From Algoriphagus aestuarii (lineage in GTDB: Bacteria; Bacteroidota; Bacteroidia; Cytophagales; Cyclobacteriaceae): DNA of 64,000 bases. The translations under genes and the position numbers were made by a program. Positions within the stretch are counted from its first letter, which is position 1; every line of letters starts with the position of its first letter. The notes below the pieces were generated by a model. That model searched no databases, was not told the origin of the DNA, and worked only from the letters and a program-made list of their open reading frames with translations. Location of the stretch: positions 744,001 to 808,000 of the forward strand of contig JAFIDK010000002.1 of assembly GCA_017051695.1 (NCBI GenBank), given 5' to 3'. Shown in pieces: positions 16,517-25,701 of the stretch.

Positions 16517-17996
16517 CTTTTTGATCCAGTTTTTGTGCTTTTAGAACCAGTTCCGTTCGCAAATGGTGCAGATTTTCTTCTAAGCCTACCGGATACAGAT
16601 GAGGATTCACCATCCGTTTATGTGTCTTATCCAGGGATTCCAGATGCGCAGATGCTCTTTCTCTAATCACCGAAAGTTCAGGAGAAGAATAAACAAGTTT
16701 CCCTTCCCTAAAAATAGGTTTGAGTAAAACCACTTCTTGATAGAAATACGGCATGATCCTTTTTCTTCTTGTACTATCAATAGGATCAATGATCACAATT
16801 CCCTTTGGATTGATCTCCTGATCTTCCAGGTAAATCATATCTGCCACAGCCATTCCCTTGGAGTAATACCTTTTTACATTATGAATCCCAGGGACATTGA
16901 TTTTTAAGGATTGTTGTGAAATTTTGATTTTGGGCACATACGTTCCATTCTCAATCCTAATGGCAGACAGTTTATAGACAGCACCTAAAGCTGGCTGGTC
17001 AAAAGCAGTGACCAACTTTGTCCCTACCCCCCAAACATTGATTGAAGCTTCCTGCCCTTTCAGGGAGGTAATGATATGCTCGTCCAGATCATTCGAAGCA
17101 ACTATTTTGGCATCGGGAAACCCAGCCTCATCCAGCATTTCCCTAGCCTTGTTACTGTAATAGGCCAGATCTCCCGAATCTATTCTGATACCTATCATTT
17201 CTTTCCCTTTCTTTCGTAAGGCCTCTCCTACTTTTATCGCATTCTTTACCCCATTGATGGTATCATAGGTGTCCACCAGGAAAATACACTGATCAGGAAA
17301 TGCATCCGCGTAGGCTTCAAATGCCTCCAACTCGGTTTCGAATGACATGATCCAGCTATGTGCATGGGTTCCAGAAACAGGAATACCGAATAACTTTCCC
17401 GCCATTACATTACTCGTGGAAGTACAGCCACCTATATAAGAGGCCCTAGAAGCTGCTAAGGCCCCATCAATTCCCTGCGCCCTTCTCAATCCAAATTCCA
17501 AAACCGGTTCTCCTTTAGCTGCCAAATTGATTCTCGCTGCCTTGGTAGCAATCAAAGTCTGGAAATTGAAAATATTTAACAAGGGAGTTTCCAATAACTG
17601 GCATTGAATCAAAGGTCCTTTTACCCGGATCATAGGAGCATTGGGAAAGACCACGGTCCCCTCCTCTACAGCGTCTATATCACAGGTAAATTTCATCTTG
17701 GCTAGGTATTCCAAAAAACCTGGATCAAATAACTTTTCACCATTATTGTCCTCCATCTCTGCCAAATAATGAATATCCTCTTTCCCAAAATTGAAATTCT
17801 TGCAATAATCTATCACATAATCCAGGCCCGCGGCCAAAGTGAATCCTCCCTGAAATGGATGCTTTCTGAAAAACAAATTGAAAACAGCCTCTTGTTCTGC
17901 TTTACCAGATTTCCAATAAGCATAAGCCATGGTCAATTGGTAGAAGTCTGTTAATAAAGCAAGGGAACCTTGATATAGATCTTTGGTGATTTTCAT
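16506..17996 (-). CDS. pncB: Nicotinate phosphoribosyltransferase
   Basis: Makes nicotinate mononucleotide from nicotinate and PRPP with ATP, feeding NAD synthesis. The 496-residue protein starts with LTDFYQLTMAYAYWKSG, contains the SGTHAHSWIMSF segment (active-site histidine region), IGIRIDSGDLAYYS and ASNDLDEHIITSL, and has a C-terminal extension typical of the longer bacterial type. With pncA immediately downstream the pair turns nicotinamide back into NAD precursor. The EamA permease gene lies 55 bp upstream on the same strand. Confidence 0.96.
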   Translation of the reverse strand: MKITKDLYQGSLALLTDFYQLTMAYAYWKSGKAEQEAVFNLFFRKHPFQGGFTLAAGLDYVIDYCKNFNFGKEDIHYLAEMEDNNGEKLFDPGFLEYLAKMKFTCDIDAVEEGTVVFPNAPMIRVKGPLIQCQLLETPLLNIFNFQTLIATKAARINLAAKGEPVLEFGLRRAQGIDGALAASRASYIGGCTSTSNVMAGKLFGIPVSGTHAHSWIMSFETELEAFEAYADAFPDQCIFLVDTYDTINGVKNAIKVGEALRKKGKEMIGIRIDSGDLAYYSNKAREMLDEAGFPDAKIVASNDLDEHIITSLKGQEASINVWGVGTKLVTAFDQPALGAVYKLSAIRIENGTYVPKIKISQQSLKINVPGIHNVKRYYSKGMAVADMIYLEDQEINPKGIVIIDPIDSTRRKRIMPYFYQEVVLLKPIFREGKLVYSSPELSVIRERASAHLESLDKTHKRMVNPHLYPVGLEENLHHLRTELVLKAQKLDQKDEK

Positions 17997-18051
17997 AGAA
18001 AAAAAGCTAAGTTATAAAGGTAAATATTGGGCTTGGCTAGACCAAATGGAA

Positions 18052-18888
18052 TCAAGCCGGGTTTTTAACGCGATAGTTTAATACAACCCCCAATAATAAA
18101 AGAGCCATTCCTACATAAGCCATTAGCGTGTACGCCTCTCCAAAAAAGAAGAACCCAAATATCAACGCATAGAAAACCCCCAAATAACTCAAACTTGAAA
18201 TCTTGGAGACATTGGCGTTTTGGTAAGCCACGGTCATAAAATACTGGGCAGTTTGGGTACAGACTCCTATCCATAATAATATTGCCCAGTCCCACCCTTC
18301 TGGCTGCACCCAAGTGAAGAAACTGATCAAAATGGCAATGGGTAAAGTGACTAATGGAAAGTAAAATATAATCACCAACGGATGCTCGGTGTTTTTAAGT
18401 TTTCGGATGACATTATATGCCAAACCGGAAAATAAAGCCGAAATAAACCCAATACTGGCATATAGTAAATTGACACGGGTATCAAATCCTTGAACCAACA
18501 CCACACCCAAAAAGGATATTCCGAAAAATAAAAACTGGATGGGCTTCACTTTTTCTTTGACTAAGAAGATGCCTAAGATAGTTGTCAATATCGGTGAGAG
18601 ATATTGAAGTGTCACGGCACTGGCCAAGGGGATTTTTTGGAGGGTATAAAAGAATGAAATCAAACCAACAGATCCGACCACTCCTCTGATAATCAACAGC
18701 TTTTTATTATTCCCAAAAACATTGATATGTTGCCTTTTCAGAAAACTATAACTAAACACCAAACTAAACAGGGATCTAAATAGAATGATTTCTATGGCAG
18801 GAATATGTGGAATGTACTTTACTGATACATTCATCAATGCAAAAAAAATCCCAGCTAAGATCATAGACTGGACGCTGCTGATTTTCAC
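18052..18888 (-). CDS. EamA/DMT-family permease
   Basis: A 278-residue inner-membrane protein with about ten hydrophobic segments in two EamA repeats. The first repeat contains MNVSVKYIPHIPAIEIILFR and the second GLAYNVIRKLKNTEHPLVII. The usual conserved AVTLQYLSPILTTILG helix is present at about residues 90-105. Drug/metabolite transporters export amino acids, nucleosides or other small molecules; the substrate is unknown. Lying just ahead of pncB-pncA it might be co-transcribed with them, and a pyridine or nucleoside metabolite is a possible but unsupported cargo. Confidence 0.85.
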   Translation of the reverse strand: MKISSVQSMILAGIFFALMNVSVKYIPHIPAIEIILFRSLFSLVFSYSFLKRQHINVFGNNKKLLIIRGVVGSVGLISFFYTLQKIPLASAVTLQYLSPILTTILGIFLVKEKVKPIQFLFFGISFLGVVLVQGFDTRVNLLYASIGFISALFSGLAYNVIRKLKNTEHPLVIIFYFPLVTLPIAILISFFTWVQPEGWDWAILLWIGVCTQTAQYFMTVAYQNANVSKISSLSYLGVFYALIFGFFFFGEAYTLMAYVGMALLLLGVVLNYRVKNPA

Positions 18889-19011
18889 AGGCGGAAGATT
18901 TGATGGTTTATGGATTTCAAATGTAAATAACAGGCAGATAGTTCAGACTAAATCGATGGAAATAAAAAAAATTGAAACTTTTGATTTTAGTCCTCGGTTA
19001 GGCTTCATGAT

Positions 19012-19467
19012 ATGGCATTAAAAAAAGGAACCAACGCACCGGATTTCGCCCTAGCTTCCACTGGGGACAAAAACATCACACTTTCAAAAGATTACAAGGG
19101 TAAGGCTGTGATTGTTTATTTTTATCCAAAGGATTTTACAAGAGTCTGCACTGCAGAAGCCTGCGAATTCAGAGATAAGTTTGAAGATTTCAGAGAATTA
19201 TCGATACCTATTTTAGGCATCAGCAAAGATGACATTGCCTCCCACGAAAAATTCAAAAAGGAATACAAACTGCCATTTGATTTACTTTCAGATCCTACCG
19301 GAAAAGTCTGCAAAGCCTATGACGCACTCGTTCCTTTGATCAAAATGCCAAAAAGGATTACCTATTTATTGAATGAAAAGCATGAAATAGAGGCCTCTTT
19401 TTCAGAAATGTTTGAGGCAAAAACCCATATTGAATCCATGCTAAAAAACATAAAGAAAGAGGTTTAA
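19012..19467 (+). CDS. bcp: Thioredoxin-dependent peroxiredoxin, Bcp/PrxQ type
   Basis: Reduces hydrogen peroxide and organic peroxides in the cytoplasm. The 151-residue product has the PrxQ motif VYFYPKDFTRVCTAEACEFRD with the peroxidatic Cys46 and the resolving Cys51 five residues later, as in atypical two-cysteine Bcp proteins. Threonine and arginine of the active site are also present (TRVC; a later PKRITYLL). The 3' end overlaps the convergent LolD gene by 4 bp. Confidence 0.95.
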   Translation: MALKKGTNAPDFALASTGDKNITLSKDYKGKAVIVYFYPKDFTRVCTAEACEFRDKFEDFRELSIPILGISKDDIASHEKFKKEYKLPFDLLSDPTGKVCKAYDALVPLIKMPKRITYLLNEKHEIEASFSEMFEAKTHIESMLKNIKKEV

Positions 19468-20114
19468 AGAATCAAACCATCTTTCATAGTGACCATCCGG
19501 TCAGCCATTCCAGCCAACTCCTCATTGTGTGTGACAATTACGAAAGCTTGTCCCAGCTCTTTACGAAGAGTGAAAAATAAGGTATGAAGAGCCCTGGCAT
19601 TTTGGGTATCTAGATTCCCGCTAGGTTCATCGGCAAAAACCACTGCGGGATCATTGATCAACGCTCGGGCCACTGCGATTCGCTGCTGCTCCCCTCCAGA
19701 TAAGGTAGATGGTTTATGATCTAAACGGTGGCTGATACTTAACAACTCAGCAAGTTCCCCTGCCCTTTTTTCCAGTTGCTTGGTATCAGTTCCTTTGATC
19801 AAACCCGGAATCTGAATATTTTCTGATGCAGTAAATTCAGGAAGAAGGTTATGAAACTGGAAAATAAATCCTATTTGTTCATTTCTGAATCTTGCCAGAT
19901 TGACTCCTGAAAGGTCTAAAAGGTTTTTTTCATTCATAGACAAAATACCTTCATCAGGTTTGTCCAAAGTACCCAAAATATGTAATAGTGTACTTTTTCC
20001 TGCTCCGGAAGATCCGACGATAGAAACTATTTCTGAAGATGAAATTTCGAGATCCACTCCTTTTAATACATGTAGATTTCCATAGTGCTTATGGATACCA
20101 CTGGCTTTCAGCAT
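19464..20114 (-). CDS. ABC transporter ATP-binding protein, LolD-like
   Basis: 216 residues from the chosen start at 20114, which gives the standard MLKASGIHKHYGNLHVLKG beginning. A 46-residue extension from 20252 has no family match. Walker A GSSGAGKST is at 34-42, the Q-loop in FIFQFHNLLPEF, signature LSGGEQQR at 138-145 and Walker B VVFADEP at 158-164. The MacB/LolD type works with FtsX-like permeases in lipoprotein release or peptide export. No permease gene is adjacent, so it acts with a partner encoded elsewhere. Confidence 0.88.
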   Translation of the reverse strand: MLKASGIHKHYGNLHVLKGVDLEISSSEIVSIVGSSGAGKSTLLHILGTLDKPDEGILSMNEKNLLDLSGVNLARFRNEQIGFIFQFHNLLPEFTASENIQIPGLIKGTDTKQLEKRAGELAELLSISHRLDHKPSTLSGGEQQRIAVARALINDPAVVFADEPSGNLDTQNARALHTLFFTLRKELGQAFVIVTHNEELAGMADRMVTMKDGLIL

Positions 20115-20355
20115 AGTAAGATTTTTTACGGATTTAAAATTAGAATAAATCTTTTCCAGATACGTATTTAATTCCCAATAAACGGCATTTTTTGAGAAGA
20201 AAGGATAAATCCGGGGTTGATTTATCGACTCAGAGGACTTAACTTCGGGCAAAAATTTTCATAGGTTGAAATCTAGCATGAATGAAAAGTATTTGGGGTA
20301 ATAACCTCTATCATGCGAGATTCCATGTGACAATTGAGAAAAAAACCATACACAC

Positions 20356-21570
20356 ATGAATATTCACGAATATCAGGCTAAAGAAGTATTAAAAGGTTAT
20401 GGAGTTCGCATTCAGGAAGGTATTGTAGCCGACAGTCCAGAAGCAGCTCATGAAGCAGCAGTTAAGCTAAATGCTCAGACCGGAACTTCCTGGTATGTGA
20501 TCAAAGCTCAAATTCATGCCGGGGGCCGAGGAAAAGGCAAAATCCAGCAAACTGGATCAAACGGTGTGGTTCTTGCCAAAAAACTAGAAGATGTAGCTGA
20601 AAAAGCTAAAAATATTCTGGGTGGGACTTTGGTGACGCATCAGACAGGACCGGAAGGCAAAGTAGTAAACAAAGTTTTGGTTGCTGAAGATGTGTACTAT
20701 CCAGGAGCATCCGAACCGAAAGAATATTATTTATCTATCCTTTTGGATAGAGCAAGTGGAAGCAATGTCATCATGGCTTCTACTGAAGGAGGAATGGACA
20801 TCGAAGAGGTCGCTGAACACACTCCAGAAAAAATCATCAAAGAATGGATCGATCCTAAAGTAGGTCTTCAAGGATTCCAGATCAGAAAAGTTGCTTTCAA
20901 ATTAGGCTTGACTGGTACGGCTTTCAAAGAGATGGTGAAATTCATCGCTGCTCTTTACAAAGCATACGAAGCCACTGATTCTTCTCAATTTGAAATCAAT
21001 CCTGTTTTAAAAACTTCAGACGATAAAATTTTGGCTGTTGATGCCAAAGTTAACCTAGATGACAATGCGCTTTACAGACATGCAGATCTAGCAGAATTGA
21101 GAGATTTGGCGGAAGAGGATCCATTGGAAGTAGAAGCAGGAAAGTCAGGGCTAAACTATGTAAAACTAGACGGAAACGTTGGTTGTATGGTAAATGGTGC
21201 TGGACTCGCGATGGCGACTATGGACATGATCAAGCTTTCAGGTGGTGAGCCTGCTAACTTCCTAGATGTAGGAGGAGGAGCAAATGCTACTACAGTTGAA
21301 GCTGGTTTCAGAATCATCCTTCAGGATCCAAACGTAAAAGCAATCTTGATCAATGTTTTCGGTGGTATCGTAAGATGCGACAGAATTGCAAACGGTGTAG
21401 TTGAAGCTTATAAATCAATTGGAGACATCCGAGTTCCGATTATCGTAAGATTACAAGGAACCAATGCCGTAGAAGGTGCTAAAATCATCGACGAATCTGG
21501 ACTAAAAGTTCAATCTGCAATCACGTTGAAAGAAGCGGCTGACAAAGTACAGGCTGTTTTAGAAGCATAA
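20356..21570 (+). CDS. sucC: Succinyl-CoA synthetase, beta subunit
   Basis: The ATP-grasp and CoA-ligase subunit of the TCA-cycle enzyme that makes ATP or GTP from succinyl-CoA. The product (404 residues) starts MNIHEYQAKEVLKGYGV and has the KAQIHAGGRGKGK nucleotide-binding loop, QFEINPVL, and the C-terminal FLDVGGGA and NVFGGIVRCD phosphate-binding motifs. The alpha subunit sucD is not next to it, which is common in Bacteroidota. A tRNA-Arg gene follows 19 bp after the stop and shares the terminator at 21666-21695. Confidence 0.96.
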   Translation: MNIHEYQAKEVLKGYGVRIQEGIVADSPEAAHEAAVKLNAQTGTSWYVIKAQIHAGGRGKGKIQQTGSNGVVLAKKLEDVAEKAKNILGGTLVTHQTGPEGKVVNKVLVAEDVYYPGASEPKEYYLSILLDRASGSNVIMASTEGGMDIEEVAEHTPEKIIKEWIDPKVGLQGFQIRKVAFKLGLTGTAFKEMVKFIAALYKAYEATDSSQFEINPVLKTSDDKILAVDAKVNLDDNALYRHADLAELRDLAEEDPLEVEAGKSGLNYVKLDGNVGCMVNGAGLAMATMDMIKLSGGEPANFLDVGGGANATTVEAGFRIILQDPNVKAILINVFGGIVRCDRIANGVVEAYKSIGDIRVPIIVRLQGTNAVEGAKIIDESGLKVQSAITLKEAADKVQAVLEA

Positions 21571-21589
21571 ATAACTGAAGAATTTTCAG

Positions 21590-21663
21590 GCACGCGTAGT
21601 TCAACTGGATAGAATATCGGATTTCGGCTCCGAGGGTTGAGGGTTCGAATCCTTCCGCGTGTA
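21590..21663 (+). tRNA. tRNA-Arg (anticodon TCG)
   Basis: A full cloverleaf can be folded: acceptor GCACGCG/CGCGTGT with one G-U, D stem GTTC/GAAT, anticodon stem TCGGA/TCCGA with loop TTTCGGC (anticodon TCG), T stem GAGGG/CCTTC with loop TTCGAAT, discriminator A. CCA is not encoded. It probably rides on the sucC transcript. Confidence 0.93.
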
Positions 21664-21665
21664 CT

Positions 21666-21695
21666 AAAGCTCAGACGAAAGTCTGGGCTTTTTTA
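21666..21695 (+). terminator. Terminator after tRNA-Arg
   Basis: GCTCAGAC-GAAA-GTCTGGGC hairpin with a GNRA tetraloop, followed by six T. The 175 bp from here to topB hold nothing else recognisable. Confidence 0.88.
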
Positions 21696-21870
21696 TTTAG
21701 CGAGAGTCAATACTATATAATTTGATTTGATACATATAAGTAACAAAGCTTCTTGACTACAATACTTTGAAATCATAAATTCCTGGTCATCAAGGACTAC
21801 TTCGTTTCCTGGTACTTTACTAAACAATCAGCCTAGTGAGCTTAGGCTATTTTAATTAGTTTTGTTAAAG

Positions 21871-24192
21871 ATGAAAGTTTGTATTGCCGAAAAACCAAGC
21901 GTCGCCCGTGAAATCGCTACTGTTCTTGGAGCTAATTCTAAACATGATGGCTATTACGAAGGAAATGGATATATCGTAACCTATACTTTTGGCCACTTTT
22001 GTACCTTATTTGAGCCGAATGATTACAAAGCCCATTGGAAGAGTTGGAGTCTCGGCCACCTCCCCATGCTACCCGAAAAGTTCAAAACCAAAGTGGTAAA
22101 CAATGCCGGGATCCAAAAACAATTCAACATCGTAAAAAAGCTATTTGGAACAGCCACAGAAGTAATCAACTGTGGTGATGCCGGCCAGGAAGGAGAATTG
22201 ATACAGCGTTGGGTTATAGAGCAGGCTGAGTATAAAGGAGAAGTCAAACGCTTATGGATTTCCTCTTTGACCACTGAAGCCATCAAAGAAGGCTTTGAAA
22301 AGCTACAACCTTCTTCCAAATACGACAATTTATATTATGCCGGATATTCTCGAGCAATAGGCGATTGGTTACTGGGAATCAATGCCACTAGATTATATAC
22401 CGTCAAATATGGTGGATACAAACAGGTATTGTCAATAGGAAGGGTTCAAACTCCTACCCTAGCCATGATTGTAAACCGGTTTAAGGAAATCCAAAATTTT
22501 CAGCCACAACCATATTGGGAGTTACAAACCGTCTACAGAGAAACTACTTTTAATTGTGAGGAAGGAAAGTTTTTAAAGAAAGAAGATGGTGAGGCTTTTG
22601 CCGATCAGGTAAAAGCCCATGACTTCGAAGTAGTCTCCATTGAAAAGAAAAAAGGAAAGGAATACGCGCCTAAGCTGTTTGACTTGACCGGATTACAGGT
22701 GTATTGCAACAATAAGTTTGGGCTTTCCGCAGATGAAACACTTAAAATAGCGCAACAACTTTACGAACAAAAAGTAATTACCTACCCGAGGGTGGACACC
22801 ACTTTCTTGCCCAATGACATCTATCCCAAAGCTTCCGGCATACTTGGAAAACTGACCAACTACGAAACATTGACTCGCCCTATTTTGGGTAAAAAATTAA
22901 AAAAGTCTACCAAGGTTTTTAATGATAAAAAAGTAACCGATCACCATGCCATCATCCCAACTGGGATCCAGGGAAATTTGCACGGGAATCACCTTCGGGT
23001 TTTTGACATAATTGCCAGGAGATTTATCGCCATATTTTATGAGGATTGCTCGGTGGCAAATACCACCGTCCTAGGAAAGGTGGATACTGTTTCGTTTAAA
23101 GCAACTGGAAAAGTCATTTTGGAAAAAGGCTGGAAAGTTGTTTTTGAAACTGGGGATGGAAAAGATAAAAAAGAGAAAGATGAGCTTCCGATTTTCAAAA
23201 AAGGAGAAAAAGGGCCACATGAACCTTCATTCCTAGAGAAAGAAACCAAGCCACCTAAGCACTATACTGAGGCGACTTTGCTAAGAGGAATGGAAACTGC
23301 CGGCAAACAGGTGGATGATGAAGAAATGCGGGAGTTAATGAAAGAGAATGGCATCGGTCGTCCTTCTACCCGGGCAAGTATCATTGAAACGCTTTTTAAA
23401 CGGCAGTATATCGAACGAAATAAAAAGCAGATTTTGCCTACAGCAACCGGGATTCAATTGATAGAAATCATCCGTAACAATATGCTGACCTCTGCAGAAC
23501 TAACTGGTCAATGGGAAAAGCAATTGAGAGAAATCGAAAAAGGAAATTTTCATGCAGGCTCATTTGTCAAAAACTTGAAGCATATGGTGGAGCATTTGGT
23601 ATATGAAGTAATGAGGGAGCAAAGCCAGACAATTATATCCCCTCCTACTGAATCCAAAGTTGCTGATGAGGAAAAAACTTCTGAAAAAGAAAAGACAAGC
23701 ACTTCTCTTGTGGGCTATCCTTGCCCAAAATGCAAGAATGGTTCTATTTTGAAAGGGAATTCAAGTTACGGATGCAGTGCTTTTAAAGAAGGATGTCACT
23801 TTTTGCTTCCTTTCTCATTTGAAGGAAAGAAAATCTCGGAGAAACAGTATGTACGTTTGCTTCAAAAAGGATACACTGTCAATTTAAAGGGATTTAAAAC
23901 CCAGACTTGTGACAAAGAAGGATTGCTTCGTTTCGATGATCAGTTTCAACTTATTTTGGAAGAAAAGAAAGTTGCCAATCCTCAGGCATCTAAAAAATCT
24001 GCTCCAGTCATCACCTGTCCTCTGTGCCAAAAAGGAACTATTATAAGAGGTAAGCAAGCCTATGGTTGCAGTGCCTATAAAGAAGGTTGCGATTTTAGAT
24101 ACGCTTTTGAAACGCTTCGGGAAAAAGCAAACAAGAAACCATTAACCGAAGAGCTAGTGATCGCCTTATTTAAGGAGAGTGTGGGAGCCTAA
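21871..24192 (+). CDS. topB: DNA topoisomerase III (type IA)
   Basis: Relaxes negative supercoils and decatenates DNA. The ATG at 21871 gives MKVCIAEKPSVAREIA, the normal start; a TTG three codons earlier is less likely. 773 residues. The Toprim domain has the metal-binding Glu in AEKPS, but the acidic motif reads CGDAGQEGE, so the second Asp of the usual DxDxE is Gly. The catalytic tyrosine is in VITYPRVDTTFL. Two C-terminal zinc-ribbon-like repeats (CPKCKNGSILKGNSSYGCSA and CPLCQKGTIIRGKQAYGCSA) carry CxxC motifs. No conjugation or mobilisation gene is nearby, so it is taken as chromosomal. Confidence 0.93.
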   Translation: MKVCIAEKPSVAREIATVLGANSKHDGYYEGNGYIVTYTFGHFCTLFEPNDYKAHWKSWSLGHLPMLPEKFKTKVVNNAGIQKQFNIVKKLFGTATEVINCGDAGQEGELIQRWVIEQAEYKGEVKRLWISSLTTEAIKEGFEKLQPSSKYDNLYYAGYSRAIGDWLLGINATRLYTVKYGGYKQVLSIGRVQTPTLAMIVNRFKEIQNFQPQPYWELQTVYRETTFNCEEGKFLKKEDGEAFADQVKAHDFEVVSIEKKKGKEYAPKLFDLTGLQVYCNNKFGLSADETLKIAQQLYEQKVITYPRVDTTFLPNDIYPKASGILGKLTNYETLTRPILGKKLKKSTKVFNDKKVTDHHAIIPTGIQGNLHGNHLRVFDIIARRFIAIFYEDCSVANTTVLGKVDTVSFKATGKVILEKGWKVVFETGDGKDKKEKDELPIFKKGEKGPHEPSFLEKETKPPKHYTEATLLRGMETAGKQVDDEEMRELMKENGIGRPSTRASIIETLFKRQYIERNKKQILPTATGIQLIEIIRNNMLTSAELTGQWEKQLREIEKGNFHAGSFVKNLKHMVEHLVYEVMREQSQTIISPPTESKVADEEKTSEKEKTSTSLVGYPCPKCKNGSILKGNSSYGCSAFKEGCHFLLPFSFEGKKISEKQYVRLLQKGYTVNLKGFKTQTCDKEGLLRFDDQFQLILEEKKVANPQASKKSAPVITCPLCQKGTIIRGKQAYGCSAYKEGCDFRYAFETLREKANKKPLTEELVIALFKESVGA

Positions 24193-24349
24193 CTTAATCT
24201 GTGGATAAAAGTTCCTGAAACTGGTTTCTCAAATTCATTATTCAGGCATTTCAAAACAGACTTTGACAAGGAAAATTCAAGAAAAATTGGATTATTCAAA
24301 GATCAAGATGGAGTAAGTCAAAAAACGTCAAAACAGCCTTTTAAACAAT

Positions 24350-24374
24350 AAAAAAGCAGGAGAAAATCTCCTGC
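24350..24374 (-). terminator. Terminator of the DUF3078 gene
   Basis: GCAGGAGA pairs perfectly with TCTCCTGC around AAA. On the minus strand it is followed by TTTTTTATTG, about 105 bp after the stop at 24479. The rest of 24193-24478 holds no gene. Confidence 0.78.
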
Positions 24375-24478
24375 CCTTTATTTGAAAACTAAACCAACTA
24401 TTATTTAACTACCACAATGAATTCAAAAATAATACAATTATAATTAAATCAAAATGCCAAATAAAAATTTGTTAATTT

Positions 24479-25375
24479 TTATTTCTCCTCAGGGAAGTTT
24501 CCTCTCTTAAAAGCAATTCCCAAAGCGAGCCCTTGACTAAATTGGATTTTATCGTCTTGATCAATATCGTAGATACTTAAACTAGTTAAACTGACATTGA
24601 TCAGATTAGAAACTTTGGCAGTTAGACCAATGTCCAATCGATGATCTATCGTGTCAAAAGCCAATGTTTCATAATTAGCAAACATTTGATACCTCATCAT
24701 AAACGTGAGGTTTTCGGATAGCTTTTTATTCCAGTCAGCAAGCAGGTTAAAAGCAAGCCATTCTGTTCTTACAGTCTCTCCTATCTCTACTCCATAATTA
24801 TTTGGGACATTCAAATACAAATCGGTGTCTGTCACAAAAGTCCATCTCGGCGCAAAAGGTGAAATTCTAAGACTGAATTCATCATTGGGCTTGTATTCCA
24901 CTCCTATTGAAGTAGTCAGATAAGCCGGATTTAAAAACTTCGAAATTAAATTTTTATCATCCTCCAAAAACTCATATCCTGGTGCAAACTGCGAAAGGAA
25001 ATTGACTGCAAAAAAGTAATTCCATTTATCATTGATTTGATAACCAACCTTTGAATCGAGATAGATTCGGTCATTTGATTTTCTTCCTTCTTCGCCTTTA
25101 TTTTTGACAATTCCATAAGTCAAATCCAACGTGTTATCCCAAGTCCATTTATCTTTGGCATAATTAGCTCTGCCAAAAAGATAGGTTCCAACAGCGATAG
25201 AGTTGACACCACCACCTTGCCAGTTGCCACTGAATGATGCTTGGTTTAAATTTAACCCTCCGCTGATCTCTTTTAGCCAATAACTGGTATCTGCAGGGAC
25301 AATCGCCAACTCATCTTGGGCAAATAAATTCCCGGCTAGAAAAAGAAGGAGGAAAAGTGTAGAAATTCTTTTCAT
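24479..25375 (-). CDS. DUF3078 family outer-membrane-type protein
   Basis: 298 residues with signal peptide MKRISTLFLLLFLAGNLFAQ. The mature N-terminus WLKEISGGLNLNQASFSGNW-QGGGVNSIA is the DUF3078 signature of Bacteroidota. The rest alternates aromatic/hydrophobic and polar residues in about ten strand-like segments (YQINDKWNYFFAVNFLSQFA, KLSENLTFMMRYQMF), which suggests an outer-membrane beta-barrel. It ends in ALGIAFKRGNFPEEK. It is divergent from the DUF202 gene with only 48 bp between start codons. Function is unknown. Confidence 0.85.
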   Translation of the reverse strand: MKRISTLFLLLFLAGNLFAQDELAIVPADTSYWLKEISGGLNLNQASFSGNWQGGGVNSIAVGTYLFGRANYAKDKWTWDNTLDLTYGIVKNKGEEGRKSNDRIYLDSKVGYQINDKWNYFFAVNFLSQFAPGYEFLEDDKNLISKFLNPAYLTTSIGVEYKPNDEFSLRISPFAPRWTFVTDTDLYLNVPNNYGVEIGETVRTEWLAFNLLADWNKKLSENLTFMMRYQMFANYETLAFDTIDHRLDIGLTAKVSNLINVSLTSLSIYDIDQDDKIQFSQGLALGIAFKRGNFPEEK

Positions 25376-25423
25376 AATTTATAAGATTAGGAATAAATAA
25401 ATTTTAAATAATATAATACAAAT

Positions 25424-25699
25424 ATGGAAAATGACTTGGAAAGAGAACTGATAATTCGCGATTTTTTAGCCCGACAGCGAACAACATTAGCCAATCAGCG
25501 AACTTTATTGTCTTTCATTCGAACAGCCTTATACTTTTTAGTCAGTGGAATTGCCCTATTTGAAGTGGAGAAATTAGACCATGTACGAGAGCTTGGCTAT
25601 CTGGCATTGGGATTGAGTTTGTCCATTTTATTCGTTGGCATTTTCAACTTTGTCAAAGTCAAGAAAAAGTTAGCGAAAGGAAACTACTACAATATGTAA
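25424..25699 (+). CDS. DUF202 family small membrane protein (YidH-like)
   Basis: 91 residues. The N-terminal LARQRTTLANQRTLLSFIRTAL block with the A-x-x-R-T-x-L-A pattern is diagnostic of DUF202, followed by two transmembrane helices (LYFLVSGIALFEVE and LGYLALGLSLSILFVGIFNFV). DUF202 domains often accompany polyphosphate/VTC-type or transport proteins. Here the SLC13 permease starts 2 bp after its stop and ppx lies further down the same strand. Function is unproven. Confidence 0.88.
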   Translation: MENDLERELIIRDFLARQRTTLANQRTLLSFIRTALYFLVSGIALFEVEKLDHVRELGYLALGLSLSILFVGIFNFVKVKKKLAKGNYYNM

Positions 25700-25701
25700 T
25701 T

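Noticed and set aside
20115-20252. 46-residue N-terminal extension of the LolD-like ATPase
   Set aside because: ABC ATPases of this type start at the MLKASGIHKHYG position; the extra stretch has no family features.
21871-24192. TopB as a mark of a conjugative element
   Set aside because: No relaxase, tra genes, integrase or attachment repeats are found nearby; neighbours are housekeeping genes.
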